This document shows, in pieces, positions 12,549 through 25,449 of a stretch of DNA of 64,000 nt (positions are counted from its first letter, which is position 1; the number at the start of each line of letters is the position of its first letter). Under the pieces are notes generated by a model. It was given only the letters and a program-made list of their open reading frames with translations, did no database searches and was not told the origin of the DNA. This DNA comes from Cheiracanthium punctorium (lineage: Eukaryota > Arthropoda > Arachnida > Araneae > Cheiracanthiidae), in NCBI GenBank assembly GCA_038373885.1, contig JAWZYV010019552.1:496001-560000 (forward strand). Direction: 5' to 3'. Both the position numbers and the translations under genes were made by a program.

Positions 12549-14190
12549 GTATACTAGCTGAAGTACCCGTCCTTGACGGGTTAGTGAATGCAAATTCCCA
12601 AAAAGCAAGGACTTGCGTCAGCATTGTAGGAGTACACAGAATGGATGGAGTTTGTTGCCAAAGTAAAGAAAGCGAAGTTATTATTTTAATGTATTGTTAA
12701 AATATTACAGGTTAGAGAGTAACTAAGTAATATCATTTCATTCGCTTGAGTCGTAATTATGGGATACGCGAACGAATATGGACGCATATTGAAATAATTT
12801 TCGTAAAATCTCAAAATCTTATCAATATTTTCGAAAAATTCGAAGCCTAGAATTTAAGTTGAGTGACAACCTATCCTGTCACCCAATTTCGTTTCATTCC
12901 CTGTAGTCTTTATTTCGTGATGCTGGAACAAAATTTTAGCATTTTAAAACAATTTTCGCAAAATCTCAAAATGTAATCAAAATATTTTAAAATTTCAACG
13001 CCTATAAATTAAGATTAGCAACTACCTACCCTATCACTAAATTTCGTAACATTCGTAATAGTGGTTATTACGCGATGTTTGAAGAAATATAAACGTATTT
13101 TGAGAGAATTTTCACAAAATCTCAAAATCTAATAAAAATGTTTAAAAAATTGAACACCTGTAAATTATGTTGAGCAACCCTCTATCATGTGACCCAATTT
13201 CATAACATTCGCTTTAGTCGTCATTACGTAATGCGGGAACAAAGATTCACTCAGTTGTAAAAGATTTTCGCAAAATCTCGAAATATGATCGATTTTTTTT
13301 AATTAGATGCTAATAGTTTAAGGTGAGTGACCACCTATCATTTCACAAAATATCATTTTTTCACCTTTGCAGTTATTACGTGATGTGCGAACACAAATTT
13401 ACGCAGTTTGAAAGGATTTTCGCAAAATCTCAAAATCCAATCAAGATTTTTTTAAAAATTCGACGCCTATGTTTTAAGTTGAATGACCACCTATCATGAC
13501 ACCCAATCTCATATCATTCGCTTCAGTCGTTTTTACGTGATGCTTGAACACAAATTTACGCAGTTTGAAAGGATTTTCGCAAAATCTCAAAATCCAATCC
13601 AGATTTTTTAAAAAATTCGACGCCTATGTTTTAAGTTGAATGGCCACCTATCATGACACCCAATCTCATATCATTCGCTTCAGTCGTTTTTACGTGATGC
13701 TTGAACATAAATTTACGCAGTTTGAAAGGATTTTCGCAAAATCTCAAAATCCAATCAAGATTTTTTTAAAAATTCGACGCCTATGTTTTAAGTTGAGTGA
13801 GCACCTATCATGACACCCAATTTCATATCATTCGCTTCAGTCGTTTTTACGTGATGCTTGAACACAAATTTACGCAGTTTGAAAGGATTTTCGCAAAATC
13901 TCAAAATCCAATCAAGATTTTTTTTTAAAATTCTACGCCTATGTTTTAAGTTGAGTGACCACCTATCATGACACCCAATTTCATATCATTCGCTTCAGCC
14001 GTTTTTACGTGATGCTTAAACAAATAAAGCGTCACGGACAGAATGACAGAAGGACAGAATGACAGAATGACAGACAGACAAACTTTTTTTTGAGGGTCGC
14101 ATCGGATTCCCGGGTGCTTGAAACGGATAGAAATCGCAAAATTTTTGAATTCCAAGAAATGTACAGACAAAAGTCTAATTTTATTTATAT
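12549..14190. mobile_element. Insert carrying a 157-bp tandem array
   Basis: The left edge is near ACTAGCTGAAGTACCCGTCC and the right edge near TTTATTTATATAGATGC. Flanking sequence reconstructs repeat copy C (…ATTTATA / TGC…TTCCAT). The interior is about nine tandem units; recognisable anchors (CTTCAGTCG or variants) lie near 12744, 12901, 13056, 13212, 13364, 13521, 13678, 13835 and 13993. A run of GACAGAATGACAGA words at 14035-14080 follows. The ends recall non-autonomous RTE-like or Helitron-like elements, but I cannot assign a class. Confidence 0.65.
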
Positions 14191-15896
14191 AGATGCTATT
14201 GTAAGCACAATGCTTCCATTTGGGATGCAATCAGATAGCTCTTCCGTCTCTGATCCTCCCTTCTAGTTTATTGTCGTTTGATACTACGTGACACTACGTG
14301 ATTACGCTTATGTGGGCTTCAAAATTTTGAAATCCATTTGTATGGCTATTTGCATGGTGTACCTTTATATATGCTATCAGTTCACACCAGTACTACACGC
14401 TATCAGTAATTGACGTATTTGGTTTTCATACTAGTCTATCCGAGCATTTGACGCGCGGCGTACACGCACAAGATGCACTAGAGGAGTTATTCTGTTTTTG
14501 TGAGTAGCAGAATTAATTTTTCGACTGAAATTATTTATTTAGAGTTTGCTTTTGAAATAGCTTCGAGTCCTTATTCGTAAAAGCATTTTTATGCTCTGCC
14601 CGTTGGTTTCCGCTTCCTACACTTTGTTTATCTCTCTCAATAGGTTTTTATTTTTACATCACCTTTCGTTGCTTTTAGCGCTGGATTTTTTCAGATGAGT
14701 ACTGTTTAAGTTTTAGCCTGCTCATAGTCTTTTGGGACTATTTCGAGAGTTGTGTAAGTCTAGTTTCTATACAATTTATTATTAAAAGTAATTTTATGAA
14801 AATTGTCTTCATTTTTTTGGGTATTTATAATTTCTTTTTTTTTTTCTATTATACATTTTGGGTTTTTTGATTGTAAAGGACTATTATACTTTTGGTCAAT
14901 GCCTAATAACATTTCGGTGATTTTTCAAGGTTTTTGTGCAGTTTTTACAAGTTTTTTTTTTTTTTTTTTTTTTAACGTTCTTCGAGTTCGCGGATGTTTC
15001 ATCAAATGAAATCCTCCACTCGCTGGCCACGTTTTGGCTGTCTACAGAACATAGATGGGGCTTCATATACTACTCATATTCTACAGGCCATATTCTACAG
15101 GCTCTATTCTACAAGGGCCTCATATACTACAGGCTTCATATTTGTTTGTATAACCCGTGTGCTTTAATTTAGTAGTACTCGACATATACCATAGTACAGG
15201 TTGCTAGTTGGTGAAATAGGGGTAAGTACGTTTTTTCTGTCTTATCGGTCTCTTGCGGACTTGCCAAATGTTTTTCTAGCTTTTTCTATGTGGCAGCATT
15301 GGTTTTTACCGTTTGCCGTTACAGAGTAGTATTTTGCAAATGTACACCATGCAGGGGAATTCATTTCGTCAATGAAAACCTCAAGTTCGTGTGCTTTGAA
15401 TACATATCTCATATGAATTTATGGTATGTCTAAGCTTTGCAGAAGATTGTTTTCATCTCTCTCAAAGATCTTTCTTTCTTTCTTTAGAAAAAGGTTTCAT
15501 ATTGGATTTTAAAACTGCTATGCTGGAGCGTTTCACAGAGGAGCTTGTAGAAATCCTCTTATCTCTGTCGTTTTTTTTTTTTTTTTTTGGACGATTCTTA
15601 TAGCTGAAGCTATCCATTGCTGTGTTTTTCTGTTGGGGTTTCTAGGGTTGCAGTTTTTGTCCTTTTTATGCTCCTTTGGCAGTATTTTTTATTAGGCGCA
15701 GCCTGCATTCTATCCGACTTCAAAAATTATTTTTAGTTAATTTCATCCATTTCGTGTTCTTGTATGAGATTCATATTTCAAAATAACTATTTTCGTTTGG
15801 TTGTAATAAACTATTATGCTTTTGATTGTTTCCTTCCATTTAAACTTGGCTTTCTTTGGGGGGATTTTTTTTTCCCCTTTCGTAATTCTATCCTAT

Positions 15897-16750
15897 TGTT
15901 ACAAATTTTCGGGGCAATCCGCTGTTCTTTGGTTTAAAATAGTTTTAAATTCGTATTCCACGCGTAAATAGTTAAATTTTGCTTTTTGTTGCATCAAAAT
16001 CGATAAAATAGAACGAGAGATACGGAGGTTCCGGTTTCCCCATTCATTTGTATGCAGTTTCTAGAAATCTCGAGAAATATGGGTCGTAGGCCTTCGGTAT
16101 CTTCACTTTTGGGGATTTATTTTTGTCGCAAATTTGGCGATATTTCGCCAAAAGTTGCCAAGCTTGGTGACCTTTTGGTCAATGGGCGCGATTTTCCCAA
16201 TGGAGCTTGTAAAGATACTTTTCCTGCATTTCCATGCATAATAGCCTAATATTTCTCTTCTATGACGTCATCAAAATTCCCGCTTTATGTGGAATCCTCG
16301 AGAATTAGACTCTTCTGGAAGTTTCTTGTAGCTTCTGCGTCACCTATAAATACAAGCATTTCAGAGGCCTCAGTTCAGTGTGGATCGAGCTACCGATGTG
16401 TACGGCGCTTTACTCTGTGATAGAAGCGGTGTTTTCGCCCTTGCTTTCCGAAGCTGTTTTTAAAGTGCTGTGTGTCAATTCTTCATTGCTGTGTCTTAAG
16501 GGATTGTGTACGATATCCCTTGCATATTTCCACAGAATTTTGCCTGTGGAAGTGTTTTATTTTGTGTGTGAATTACAGCATTATTGAGTGGGGCTGTTAT
16601 AAACGAGCTACTGGCCGCTAGTGACTGTGAATTTTATACCGCTGATTATTCGACTAAGTTCTAGAAGCAATAAAGTTTGTGTTCCATTCGGACAAGCGGA
16701 CTCTTTTCTAGAACTTTCTACACCAACTTGGACTTTAGAACGACGAACCA
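15897..16750 (+). mobile_element. Solo LTR, copy 1 (right end worn)
   Basis: Begins TGTTACAAATTTTCGGGGCA and follows the other two LTR copies in this window over its whole length. It has TATAAATA at 16345, an initiator TCAGT at 16375 and AATAAA at about 16669. The right end is degraded near GAACGACGAACCAG. No retrotransposon genes lie next to it. Confidence 0.8.
16345..16379 (+). promoter_or_regulatory. TATA box plus TCAGT initiator in LTR copy 1
   Basis: TATAAATA at 16345-16352 and TCAGT at 16375-16379 put the initiator A 32 bp from the TATA start, the spacing of an arthropod Pol II core promoter. The same pair occurs at the same place in the other LTR copies. Confidence 0.65.
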
Positions 16751-16888
16751 GCAGAGTATTCTGCAACAATATATTCGGTGGATTTTCGATGGCTGATGCT
16801 GTTGAAAATAAGATCATTTTTCGTATGATCCAAGAGCTGGCTGGCCGCAAATAGAGGCAGCTTCCGTAATCGTATGTATTTTTCCTAC

Positions 16889-17769
16889 TGTTACGAATTT
16901 TCGGGGCAACCCGCTGTTGTGGGGCTTAAAATAGTTTAAAATTCGTATACTACGCTTCAAATAGATAAATTTTGCTTTTTGTTGCATGAAAATCGGTCAA
17001 CTAGAACCGGAGATACGAAAGTTTCGGTTTCCCATTGTTTTTCTATGGAGTTTCTAGAAATCTCAAGAAATATTGGTCCTAGTGCCTAGGTCACTTCACT
17101 TTTAGGTATTTATTGTTGGCGCCAAATATGGCGATATTTCACCAAAAGTCGCCAAGCTTGGCGACAGTTTGGTCATTTTGCGCGATTTCCCCAAAGTTGA
17201 TTTTCCTGCATTAAAAACACATAAAAACGTAACATTTCTCTTCTGTGACGTAATCAAAACTCCCGCTTTATGTGGAATCCTCGAGAAATAGACTTTTCCG
17301 GAAGATTCTTGTATCTTCTGCGTCAGGTATATATACGAGCGTTTCAGAGCCCCCAGTTCAGTCTGAGTTGATCTCCCGTCCAGTGAGTTTGCTGTATCAC
17401 GCTTTGTAATGGCGTTACAGAAGCAGTGTTTTGACTTGCTTTTCGAAGCTGTTTTTTTTAAGTGCTGTGTGTAAATTCTTGACTGCTGAGTCTTGAGAGA
17501 CTGTTAGTGTTATCTCTCGTCTATTTTCACTGAATTTTTGCCTGTGAAAATGTTTTATTTTGTGTGAGAAATACAGCATTTGTGAGAACTTCAGATCTAA
17601 GCGGACTGTTCAAAGCACATGACTGTTTGTTGGTGCTTGTGAATTTTGAACAGCTGATTTTTCGACGAAGTGCTAGAAGCCATAAAGTTCGTTTTCCGTC
17701 CTGACCAGTGGACTTTTTACTAGAACTTTCTACACCAATCGGACTTTAGAACGACGAACCCAGGAAACA
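16889..17769 (+). mobile_element. Solo LTR, copy 2
   Basis: The ends are TGTTACG ... GGAAACA, close to inverted. It is 881 bp, with TATATATA at 17328 and TCAGT at 17358. It lies within repeat copy C about 140 bp after copy 1, in the same orientation. Between the two lies host-repeat sequence, not retrotransposon coding DNA, so these are two separate solo LTRs rather than one element. Confidence 0.82.
17328..17362 (+). promoter_or_regulatory. TATA box plus TCAGT initiator in LTR copy 2
   Basis: TATATATA at 17328-17335 and TCAGT at 17358-17362, with 32 bp between the TATA start and the initiator A, as in LTR copy 1. Confidence 0.62.
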
Positions 17770-18247
17770 AGCAAAGTGTTTGTTTGTTTTGCGTTGTGGC
17801 AAGCCTCCACGAAGGATATATCTGTCTAGGAGGGGGGTGTCTTCGGTGGAGCACTCTCTGTGTTCCGGTAGCATTTGTTTAGTATATGTGACTCTACAAG
17901 CAAATATCAAGGGCTAGTTCGTGAAGTTGCATAGTGGCATCTCTTCCAACTTAGTGCCCCATATCGGACTGTTTCGGCAATTGGCTGGTATGCTGGTGAG
18001 AGTGTGGAATTTTTCAGGTTCTGAAAAGATATCTTCTCCGTATTTAGCCTGATTTTCGCCAATTTTATGTGGATTCATTTTTGAACCGAAAGTGTGATCT
18101 ATTTACAGATGTTCGGTTTTATTTTCCGAATGAGGAATTCTTTATTGTATACTTCGAGTGTTTTCATACTCTATCTCATTCGTTTCTGCTATATATGTAT
18201 ATTCGGTTGATTTTTCTCACTGGTTTTTTCTAAATTGAATTTTTTTC

Positions 18248-18286
18248 ATTATTTATATATTTATTTTAAATAAATATATAAATAAT
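18248..18286. repeat. Perfect AT-only palindrome
   Basis: Two 19-bp arms (ATTATTTATATATTTATTT and its inverse) around a single T, inside repeat copy C. The equivalent part of copy A does not show it clearly. Confidence 0.85.
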
Positions 18287-18904
18287 AGTCAATCAATTAA
18301 CAGTTAGTCAATTTTTTCGTTGAATGTTAGATGCAAGGCGTTTGCCCCGAAGAAATTTTTGATCGTTTCAGAGTTGTGGAACAATTTTTAGGATGACTCC
18401 TATTTCGCCCTCATTGCTGTTATTTTTCCTCATTCGGATTTTCCAGAAAAGCCTTGAACTATTAGGGTCTGTTCTCTCCTTTGACTGAATCTAATTATAA
18501 CTGTTAACAACTCCGCCAAGTCTGCCTTTTCTGAACTTTTCCTACATTTAAACGCGATTATCCTAATGGGAGTTTTTAAATAGGTAGTTAATGCATGAAC
18601 TCATATTCCGTAGATGCCATCTTATATTTGGATTTGAAAAAGAAAAAAACAATGATAGAAGTTCAGTATATGTCTGGCTGAAAAGCGAATATTATATTTT
18701 GTTTCGACCGTATCTGTTTTTGCTTTGGAAATAATAGAGGTTGGAGCTGCAAAGCACGTAAACATGCTTCTTTGCTTTCCCTTGCTAGTTTATCGTCGTG
18801 CCATAACACTCTATTTTTGAAAGTGTCGAAAGTCTAAGAACTATTGTTAAGGTCCATCCTTCGAAAGCTTAGCGGAGACTTTGGAACAATTTTTCAGACT
18901 TTTT

Positions 18905-20055
18905 ACTTCCTTGTACGAAGTATGAGGAAGTATTGTGATCCCGATAAATTTCGGAGGCGAAATTTCGACGAAAAAACCAATTTTGACTACTTCTAAAATT
19001 ACTTTTAAGAATTTTTTTTTTATGCGTCTCATCGAACGCTAGTATGCACGTTCATAGAAATGCGTCTGTAACCCATTTTGACCGATCGCGAGTCTATTTT
19101 GACCAGTTTTTCCATGCCGTCTGTACGTACGTATGTATGTTTGTAATTCGCATATCTTATAAACTATGGGTCGTAGAATGTTGAAACTTTATATTTAGGA
19201 TTTTTGTAACAAGTAGTTATGCACCTCTCCTTTTGGTCTCAATCGACTGGATAGTTTATCTACAGGGCTGTTTAAAAGATTCTAAATACATTACGCTCTA
19301 TGAGCCGAAAATCATTAAACTCGCGTATCTCAAAAACTATTAGACGTAGAATGTTGAAACTACAGTTTGGATTTTTGTAACATCTGGTTGTGCACCTCCT
19401 CTTTCGGTCCCATTCGACTGGATAGTTTATCTACTAGGCCACCCAAAAGATTCTAAATACATTATGCTCTATGGGCAGAAATTCATTAAAGTGTATTTTA
19501 GAGGTAAGGCTATTTCAAACGATTCAGAGGTGATATATGTTGTTAAGGGTTACAAAATAAATTTCTCTATCGAAAAAAAGTGCCTTTATCATTTATAGTT
19601 CCATTACAGGAACATTCAAAAGATTTCCAACACTTTACAGTCAATGGCAATTTTAGGGACATTCATCCATCCTACCATATAGTTAGGTAAACAAACATAT
19701 AGTAGGTCGGACAATGGTCACTTGCCTCCCTCAAAAATTACGCCAAAAGTCGACAAGCTTAGCGATTTTGGATGTACGTGTGTATGTATTTAACTCTCAA
19801 ATCTCAAAAACTATTAGTCGTAGAATGTTGAAATTTCACATATAAGATTGTTGTAACATCTCGTTTTGCATCTCGATTTTTGGTACCAATCTACTGGAGA
19901 GTTTATTGACAGGACCACCCAAAAGAATTTCAATACATTAATGTCTATGGACATCTTCAATATATTACATCTATAGTCAGCCATTGTTGGGTCCATGCCC
20001 AAAATCTCAACATTAGATTGTCGTCCTTGGTCCTTGGCGAGTTTTTCCGAATCGG
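18905..20055 (+). mobile_element. Hairpin-ended tandem-repeat element, family 2 copy 1 (right end lost)
   Basis: The left hairpin is ACTTCCT ... AGGAAGT at 18905-18931, followed by TGTGATCCCG. A GTACGTACGTATGTATG microsatellite lies at about 19121-19141, then repeated units with CTCAAAAACTATT..CGTAGAATGTTGAAA near 19150, 19325 and 19800. It follows copy 2 (58533-60352) up to about 20055, where unrelated sequence begins. Confidence 0.68.
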
Positions 20056-20739
20056 AAATCGTCCACGCAACGTTTACCGCACGCCTAAAATACGAGGCGA
20101 CCTCTGTATAGGAAAGTTTCCGACCAGTCCGTTTCTGCTGCAGGATGGCCGAGGCTAAAAAGATGGGGGTGGGTGGCTGTCCGAGAAAATTCATATATAG
20201 AAACACCGTTCAAGAATTCGATGGATGGATCCAAAATTTTTCTCGTAACACCGATTAAAGATTTTTTTTCCCGATCGTTTTCCACTTTGGCTGCGATTGA
20301 CTCGGATTGATTTTTGCAACGATTGTTTCGGATTAAGAACCAAGAAATCGTCCACGCGTCACCATATTCTGTGGACATCTTTCGTGGGGTGTTTATTAAC
20401 CGCTGGATGAAAATGTCTTTCACCCCGCACTGTCATTCCTTTTGATGGGCCCTACCTCCCCAGAAAGTATATTGCTGAAACACCCTGTATATCTTTGAAT
20501 TTCTATTCGCAAAACCAAATTAATTTGTTTTATGGAACACAGACTACCGAATCAATGAGTCAAAGCGTATGAGAGTCATCTCCTTTTTAATCAGAATATT
20601 CATTTATACAGATATAGCAAATAACAGTGTAGTATGAACCAGCTGACTTGAAATACATTACTCGCTCAATTATTTTTCTTTCTGAGACAAGAAAAAATTC
20701 AGCACTTCAATGAAACAACTTTTCTGTTTGTATAGGACA

Positions 20740-20793
<54 letters not shown>

Positions 20794-21041
20794 GTGAACA
20801 GTCTGAGGCAATAGATGTGTGCTCTATTTTACATTTACAAAGTTACATTTCTTTTAAACCTTTCGCCCTTTGCAAAAAGGCATTTTCATGTGTAATTCCT
20901 ATAGCTATTTATGAGCAGTGGCGTACCCGGTGTAAAGTAAGGCAGGCAACAAAACTGCGCTCTTTCTCTTAGCAAAGATCGCCACCGACCACTTTGTACT
21001 GGATCATTCTTAGACATGTCTTCTTTATGCAGTACCGTTTA
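20056..21041. other. Unassigned sequence; AT microsatellite
   Basis: 20056-20440 has higher GC than its surroundings and repeats AAATCGTCCACGC twice (near 20056 and 20345). Minus-strand open frames here match no family I know. At 20744-20782 there is an (AT)n run. A CAGTGGCGTACC word at about 20911 may be a lone hAT-type end. Confidence 0.4.
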
Positions 21042-22096
21042 TACAGTGTAAAATCTTGATAATCTGACATGTATAGGACCAGACAACCCGCCGGATTATC
21101 GGTAGTATTGAAAAATTACAGGTATATGATGCAGATTTTTTTTTTTTAATCCCCAGGAGAAAATAAGACATAGAATTTGTCTGCACTGTAAAACAAACTT
21201 CCGAAACGTTACCTCAAAATACGAAGCAGCAATTGCAGTTTAATGCTGCTGGAACGTTTCCGCATACTGCGGAAAATATTCACAAACGTTTCCGTATCTG
21301 GAGGGAAAATATTTACAAGCATTTCCGCATCCGATGAAAAAGTATTCAGAAACATTTTTGTACATTTCGTAAAGAAAATATTCCTGCACTGTAAAAAGCG
21401 TTATCGTAAATTTTATGGTGAGTCATTTTTGATTTCTCAATAATTTTAACTATTTTCGAATTAATGTCTTATTGACACCAAGGTGGAGATTGCAGAATTA
21501 TTATTGTATAACGATTAATAATTCATTCAACTTCGTTGGTTCGAACTAGGTCTTCGGAAGGAAAATGAATGCTTAAACTACTATACAGTCCAAGACCTGA
21601 TTTCCTTCAACGGAAACATTGAACTAAACGCTTAAATGACTCATTGCAGTATTAGTGGCGCCCTCTGTGAATAGAAAAAACAAACAAATTTAGAACGTAA
21701 AAAGTTTTAAACGCGCATGCGCAGAACATCCGAGAGTAAGATTTTCTTGCTGACATGAATAATTTACTTTGAAATTCGGATTATGTTTCCGAATTCTAAA
21801 GTCTGAATTCGAGCATCGGCAGTTTACCCTCTATTTTCGGAAACCTTTCTGCAATAAATATGTAACATTGCTGAATTTTTTTACAGTATGAAAAATAATC
21901 ATTAATTGTTTTTTGGTTTTTTTTTATTCATAAATTTTATCAAAAATACACCTCTTGTAAGCGTTTAATTACTAGGACATCACACTTGCGAATGCCATCG
22001 TGAGCGGAGAATGAGATCGGAACATGCGTTTACCGAAGGTGCCGGACTACCAAACATGCCGGACTAACCAATCGACGGATTACCAAGATTGTAAGT
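21042..22096. mobile_element. Candidate pogo/Tigger-like non-autonomous element
   Basis: The left end TGTAAAATCTTGATAATCTG and the inverse of the right end (TTACAATCTTGGTAATCCGT) resemble each other and the CAGT...AATC ends of pogo-like elements. The interior has three loose repeats of AAACGTTTCCGCAT. The boundaries are soft. Confidence 0.38.
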
Positions 22097-22207
22097 GTAT
22101 TGGTCTCTGTCGTGAAGCTTTCATTATGGAAATGAAAGAAATCCTCCTATAGATTTAGGTTCTGGAGACACTGATTCAAAGACAAATATTTGAGTGCGTT
22201 ATTCAGT

Positions 22208-22382
22208 TTAACCTGTTCACTCTCATCTCCCTTCTGTACCCGCCATTGCGGACCTTTGAATGCTGCGAGCCAGCGTTTGCACGAGAGTCCATGCAAAGAA
22301 CTATGCAGGGAAGCAACGCTGGGTACATAAGGAAGAATCGTTGCCGTCACCGTCCTTGCAACGATGGGAGCGAACAGGTTAA
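22208..22382. mobile_element. TTAA-flanked MITE, 175 bp including duplications
   Basis: The ends are TTAACCTGTTCACTCTCATC and its near-inverse GATGGGAGCGAACAGGTTAA. TTAA on both sides is the target of piggyBac-type elements. Worn relatives lie at 26365-26533 and about 34540-34716. Confidence 0.72.
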
Positions 22383-23194
22383 GTGCTTCTTTCGTCGAGT
22401 CCATGGAAATCTGCGCCCCCTTTTCAAGTGTCGCCCGTGGCACCTGCCCATACACTAGGTGCACCACTGCGTATGAACATTAAACAGGATAATTTTTAGA
22501 CAGGTACATCTCAGTGTATATAGTTTTATATAGATAGATCAGAAAGAACACTGCACACACACACAAAAATAATTGAACCCTAGTGTTTCTAAGTATCATT
22601 TTCTTCTTCTTTTTTTTTCAAACTATAAATGAAAAAATGTACAAGGAAGATATATGTAAGAGAATACAATATTTGAAAAAACTCTTATAGATAAATTTTT
22701 CAGAAAAAACTATCACATTAACAAAAATAATGACAGATTCTCACAAAATAGATTAAGCTCATATAATATTTTGTATAGAATGAAAGAAAAATATTCATTG
22801 GATATTTCAAGTACAAGACGATGTTTTCACTACAAACTTTGCTACATAGATACGAGGTCCAGTTAAAGCTAGTTATTCGAGGATCTATAATTTACACAGC
22901 AGCGATCCAATTTATTTACTTGTAGACTGCAAGTGCGTAAGGATGTACTACATTAAATAGGACGCCTGTAAAATGTCCCTCCGTTTTCAGCTGATCGTCG
23001 TGAATGGTTTGGTTTAAGATACCAGGGTTTGGTCCACGAATTTTTTCCAGGGTCCCATTTTTCTGAATTTCAATACTTAATTTTGGGAATTTCAACACTT
23101 ATTTTTGTGAATGTTCATATCAATTTTTAATAAAAGACACTTTTGTTAAAGTAATTGATAAAACAGGTTAAAATGTAGGGTAAAGTGCCGATGA
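22383..23194. other. No recognised feature
   Basis: AT-rich DNA with no gene, repeat or RNA structure that I can support. Confidence 0.45.
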
Positions 23195-23396
23195 AGGGCC
23201 GTTTTAATCGGCTCTATTTTTGTGAAGGGGCAATTTTAATCGATTGTAATTTTGTGATGGGCCGCTTTAATCGATTGTTATTTTGTGATGTGGGCGTTTT
23301 TAATCGATTGCATTTTTGTAAAGGGGCCGTTTTTAATCGATTGTAGTGTTGTGAAGGAGCCGTTTTAATGCATTGTAATTTTATGAAAGGGCAGCA
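23195..23396 (+). repeat. Six-copy ~32-bp tandem repeat
   Basis: TTTTAATCGATTG recurs with TAATCG or TAATG starts near 23205, 23238, 23268, 23301, 23334 and 23366. Each unit also has GGGCCGTTTT and TTTTGTGA words. Confidence 0.8.
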
Positions 23397-23559
23397 AAAC
23401 GGACCCAATTTTTGTCTGCATCGACCACTAGATACAGTAATTTATTTTGGGTGGGGAGAGGCTAATTAGAAAAAAAAAATAATTTCACTTAAATCAAATG
23501 TACAATGAAGCAAAATGCTGTCTCAAAAGCAATGCAATTTTTTGGGTGGCTATATTGAT

Positions 23560-24169
23560 TTAACCCGTAAGCAGGCGTGCTGGAGTAAATTTCACCCCAG
23601 TGACATTTTTTCTTCGTAAAATGGGAGAAATTTTTTGAGAATAAGTTTGCCCCGTCTTCTACCTTTCAAGGTCAAGGTCTAGTTGGGGTGGGTGAAGGAA
23701 TTTCGTTTCTTTGTTATCCGGAAGGGAAGAAAATTCCACTTTGGGATTAAATACTCTAGCGCGACTAACAACGTTTCATTACGTTTAACGTAAACTAAGT
23801 ATAAACTAAATGTAAATTAACTATAAATGGACGTTACACTACTGGTATGTATTGATAAAAGGCTATTAAATTAAATTAATATCATATTAATAAAGTAATT
23901 AGTGTTTTTAGGTATAAAGCATATCCTATGAAATTTTCTTCTCAGAAAGCATGATATTTAAAGGAACTGCCAGAAAATCTCTTAATAAATATGAAAAACG
24001 CGATTTTTTCCCATGAAACGTAATAAAACTGATGTGTTTTACGTTATATGTCCACAAATTTGTTTTTCAAACGTTTTTAGTCAAAAATATAAAGAAGACA
24101 AAATGGGGTAAGATTTACCCCATGTGAGTGTTTAAGTTACAAAAGTAGACGCGCCTGCTTACGGGTTAA
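23560..24169. mobile_element. piggyBac-like MITE with TTAA target duplication
   Basis: TTAA at 23560-23563 and 24166-24169; the 14-bp terminal repeats CCCGTAAGCAGGCG and CGCCTGCTTACGGG are perfect. The interior is AT-rich with no transposase remnant. It contains the subterminal pair AAATTTCACCCC / GGGGTAAGATTTACCCC. Confidence 0.85.
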
Positions 24170-25449
24170 AAAAAAAAAAGATTATTTGACCTGAACAAAG
24201 CATACAATAAACATGTTCCTCTAATGCAGCAGTTCCCACCCGGTGGGGGTTGCAATTGGAGGGGCAGGGAGGGGGGTAGCGAGAAAAACAGGCAAAGAGC
24301 AAGTGATCATGTATGTTTTTAAAAATCATCTTATTTATTTTTAGATAGACTCCAAAACATACCTATTTTCGCGTAAAATGTTTATTCAGACTTGACCGAT
24401 GGCATTATTTTGTAGAAAAGGCGACTTACAAAATTTCATTGTTGAAGAATAAAAACACTGAAACGGCCATTTTGTTTTTAGTCGTCATTTTATTTTTTAT
24501 TTATTTATTTTTTTGGGGGGGGGAGTGGGGGTTCGGGAGAGGAAGGTTAAAAATTTTTAAAAATGGAGAGACACTTTACATTGGGATGTATTTTAAAAGG
24601 TAAATATATTTATTACAGTAGAATAGCTTTTTGATGTTTCCAAAATACAGTAAAATGATGTAACATTTAACTGAAAGTTAAGTAACGGGAGGCAAGGTAC
24701 TGAGAGCTATTCTAATCGAAATACTACAGTACTTGAGTTTTGCATACTGTTTTGTGCTTAACCGCCTTTAACGAAAGGGTCATTCGAAGTTTTAGATAAA
24801 AGAACAGTGAGGAATATGCAGGAAATAATCCTTAAAGTACGCTGTCTGGTGTTTTATGACTAGAGTCGAAGATACTGTAAATACAAAAACTGGAAAATGG
24901 CTTTCTTTTGATAAAAACACTTTCCAACAAAGTTGGAACGTCATTATGATTTCAGTTTGTCCGTATTCTAATACCGTCAATACGAATCGGCTACCAAACA
25001 TATAAATTCATGTAGGTTATCTAGGTTTTATAGGTGAGTTATCGAAGCAGGCCCAATTTAGAAAATTGTTGACTATAGCCACATCTCGAGATGGGGGCTC
25101 CTAACGCTGGTGTAGGCAGCGTGAAATTTCCAAAGGTAAATTATTACTGTCTGCTTGTGTCCCGCTGTCGAAAGTCTGCGCTTTTTGTTTTTGCAAAATG
25201 GCAGTCGTCTATTATCTTTCATGATGAATTTAACATATTCAATCTCTACATAAAATACCTAAGAATTTACAACTTTTTTCAAACCCTGCTTATAAATGCC
25301 ATCCAGTCATCGAACAGATTGGCAACTTGTTTAAAATATAGTTTGAAAAATTTGAAAGTATCTATAAAAATCTCCTATAAAAATAAAAAATAATAAAGAA
25401 ATATTGAATTGAAATTTTGTTTTGCCCCCAGCCCCAAATATTCGGGCTC
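24170..25449. other. No recognised feature
   Basis: AT-rich flanking DNA with a G-rich run near 24515. No gene is supported; the open frames here are short and unlike any family I know. Confidence 0.45.

Larger units (their letters stand above)
12150..18890. repeat. Long diverged repeat, copy C, interrupted three times
   Basis: Runs parallel to copy A at an offset of about 14 kb and shares the ordered blocks listed there. It is interrupted by a tandem-array element (12549-14190) and two LTRs (15897-16750 and 16889-17769). In each case the copy A sequence continues across the insertion point, which dates the repeat as older than the insertions. Confidence 0.6.

Noticed and set aside
16889..17769. 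LTR copies 1 and 2 as the two ends of one retrotransposon
   Set aside because: Only about 140 bp lies between them, and this matches repeat copy A rather than retrotransposon genes; they are two solo LTRs.
20085..20423. 112-residue minus-strand open frame (and the overlapping 130-residue one at 19814-20206)
   Set aside because: No known motif; the 130-residue frame runs into the repeat units of family 2, and neither is conserved in the second copy.
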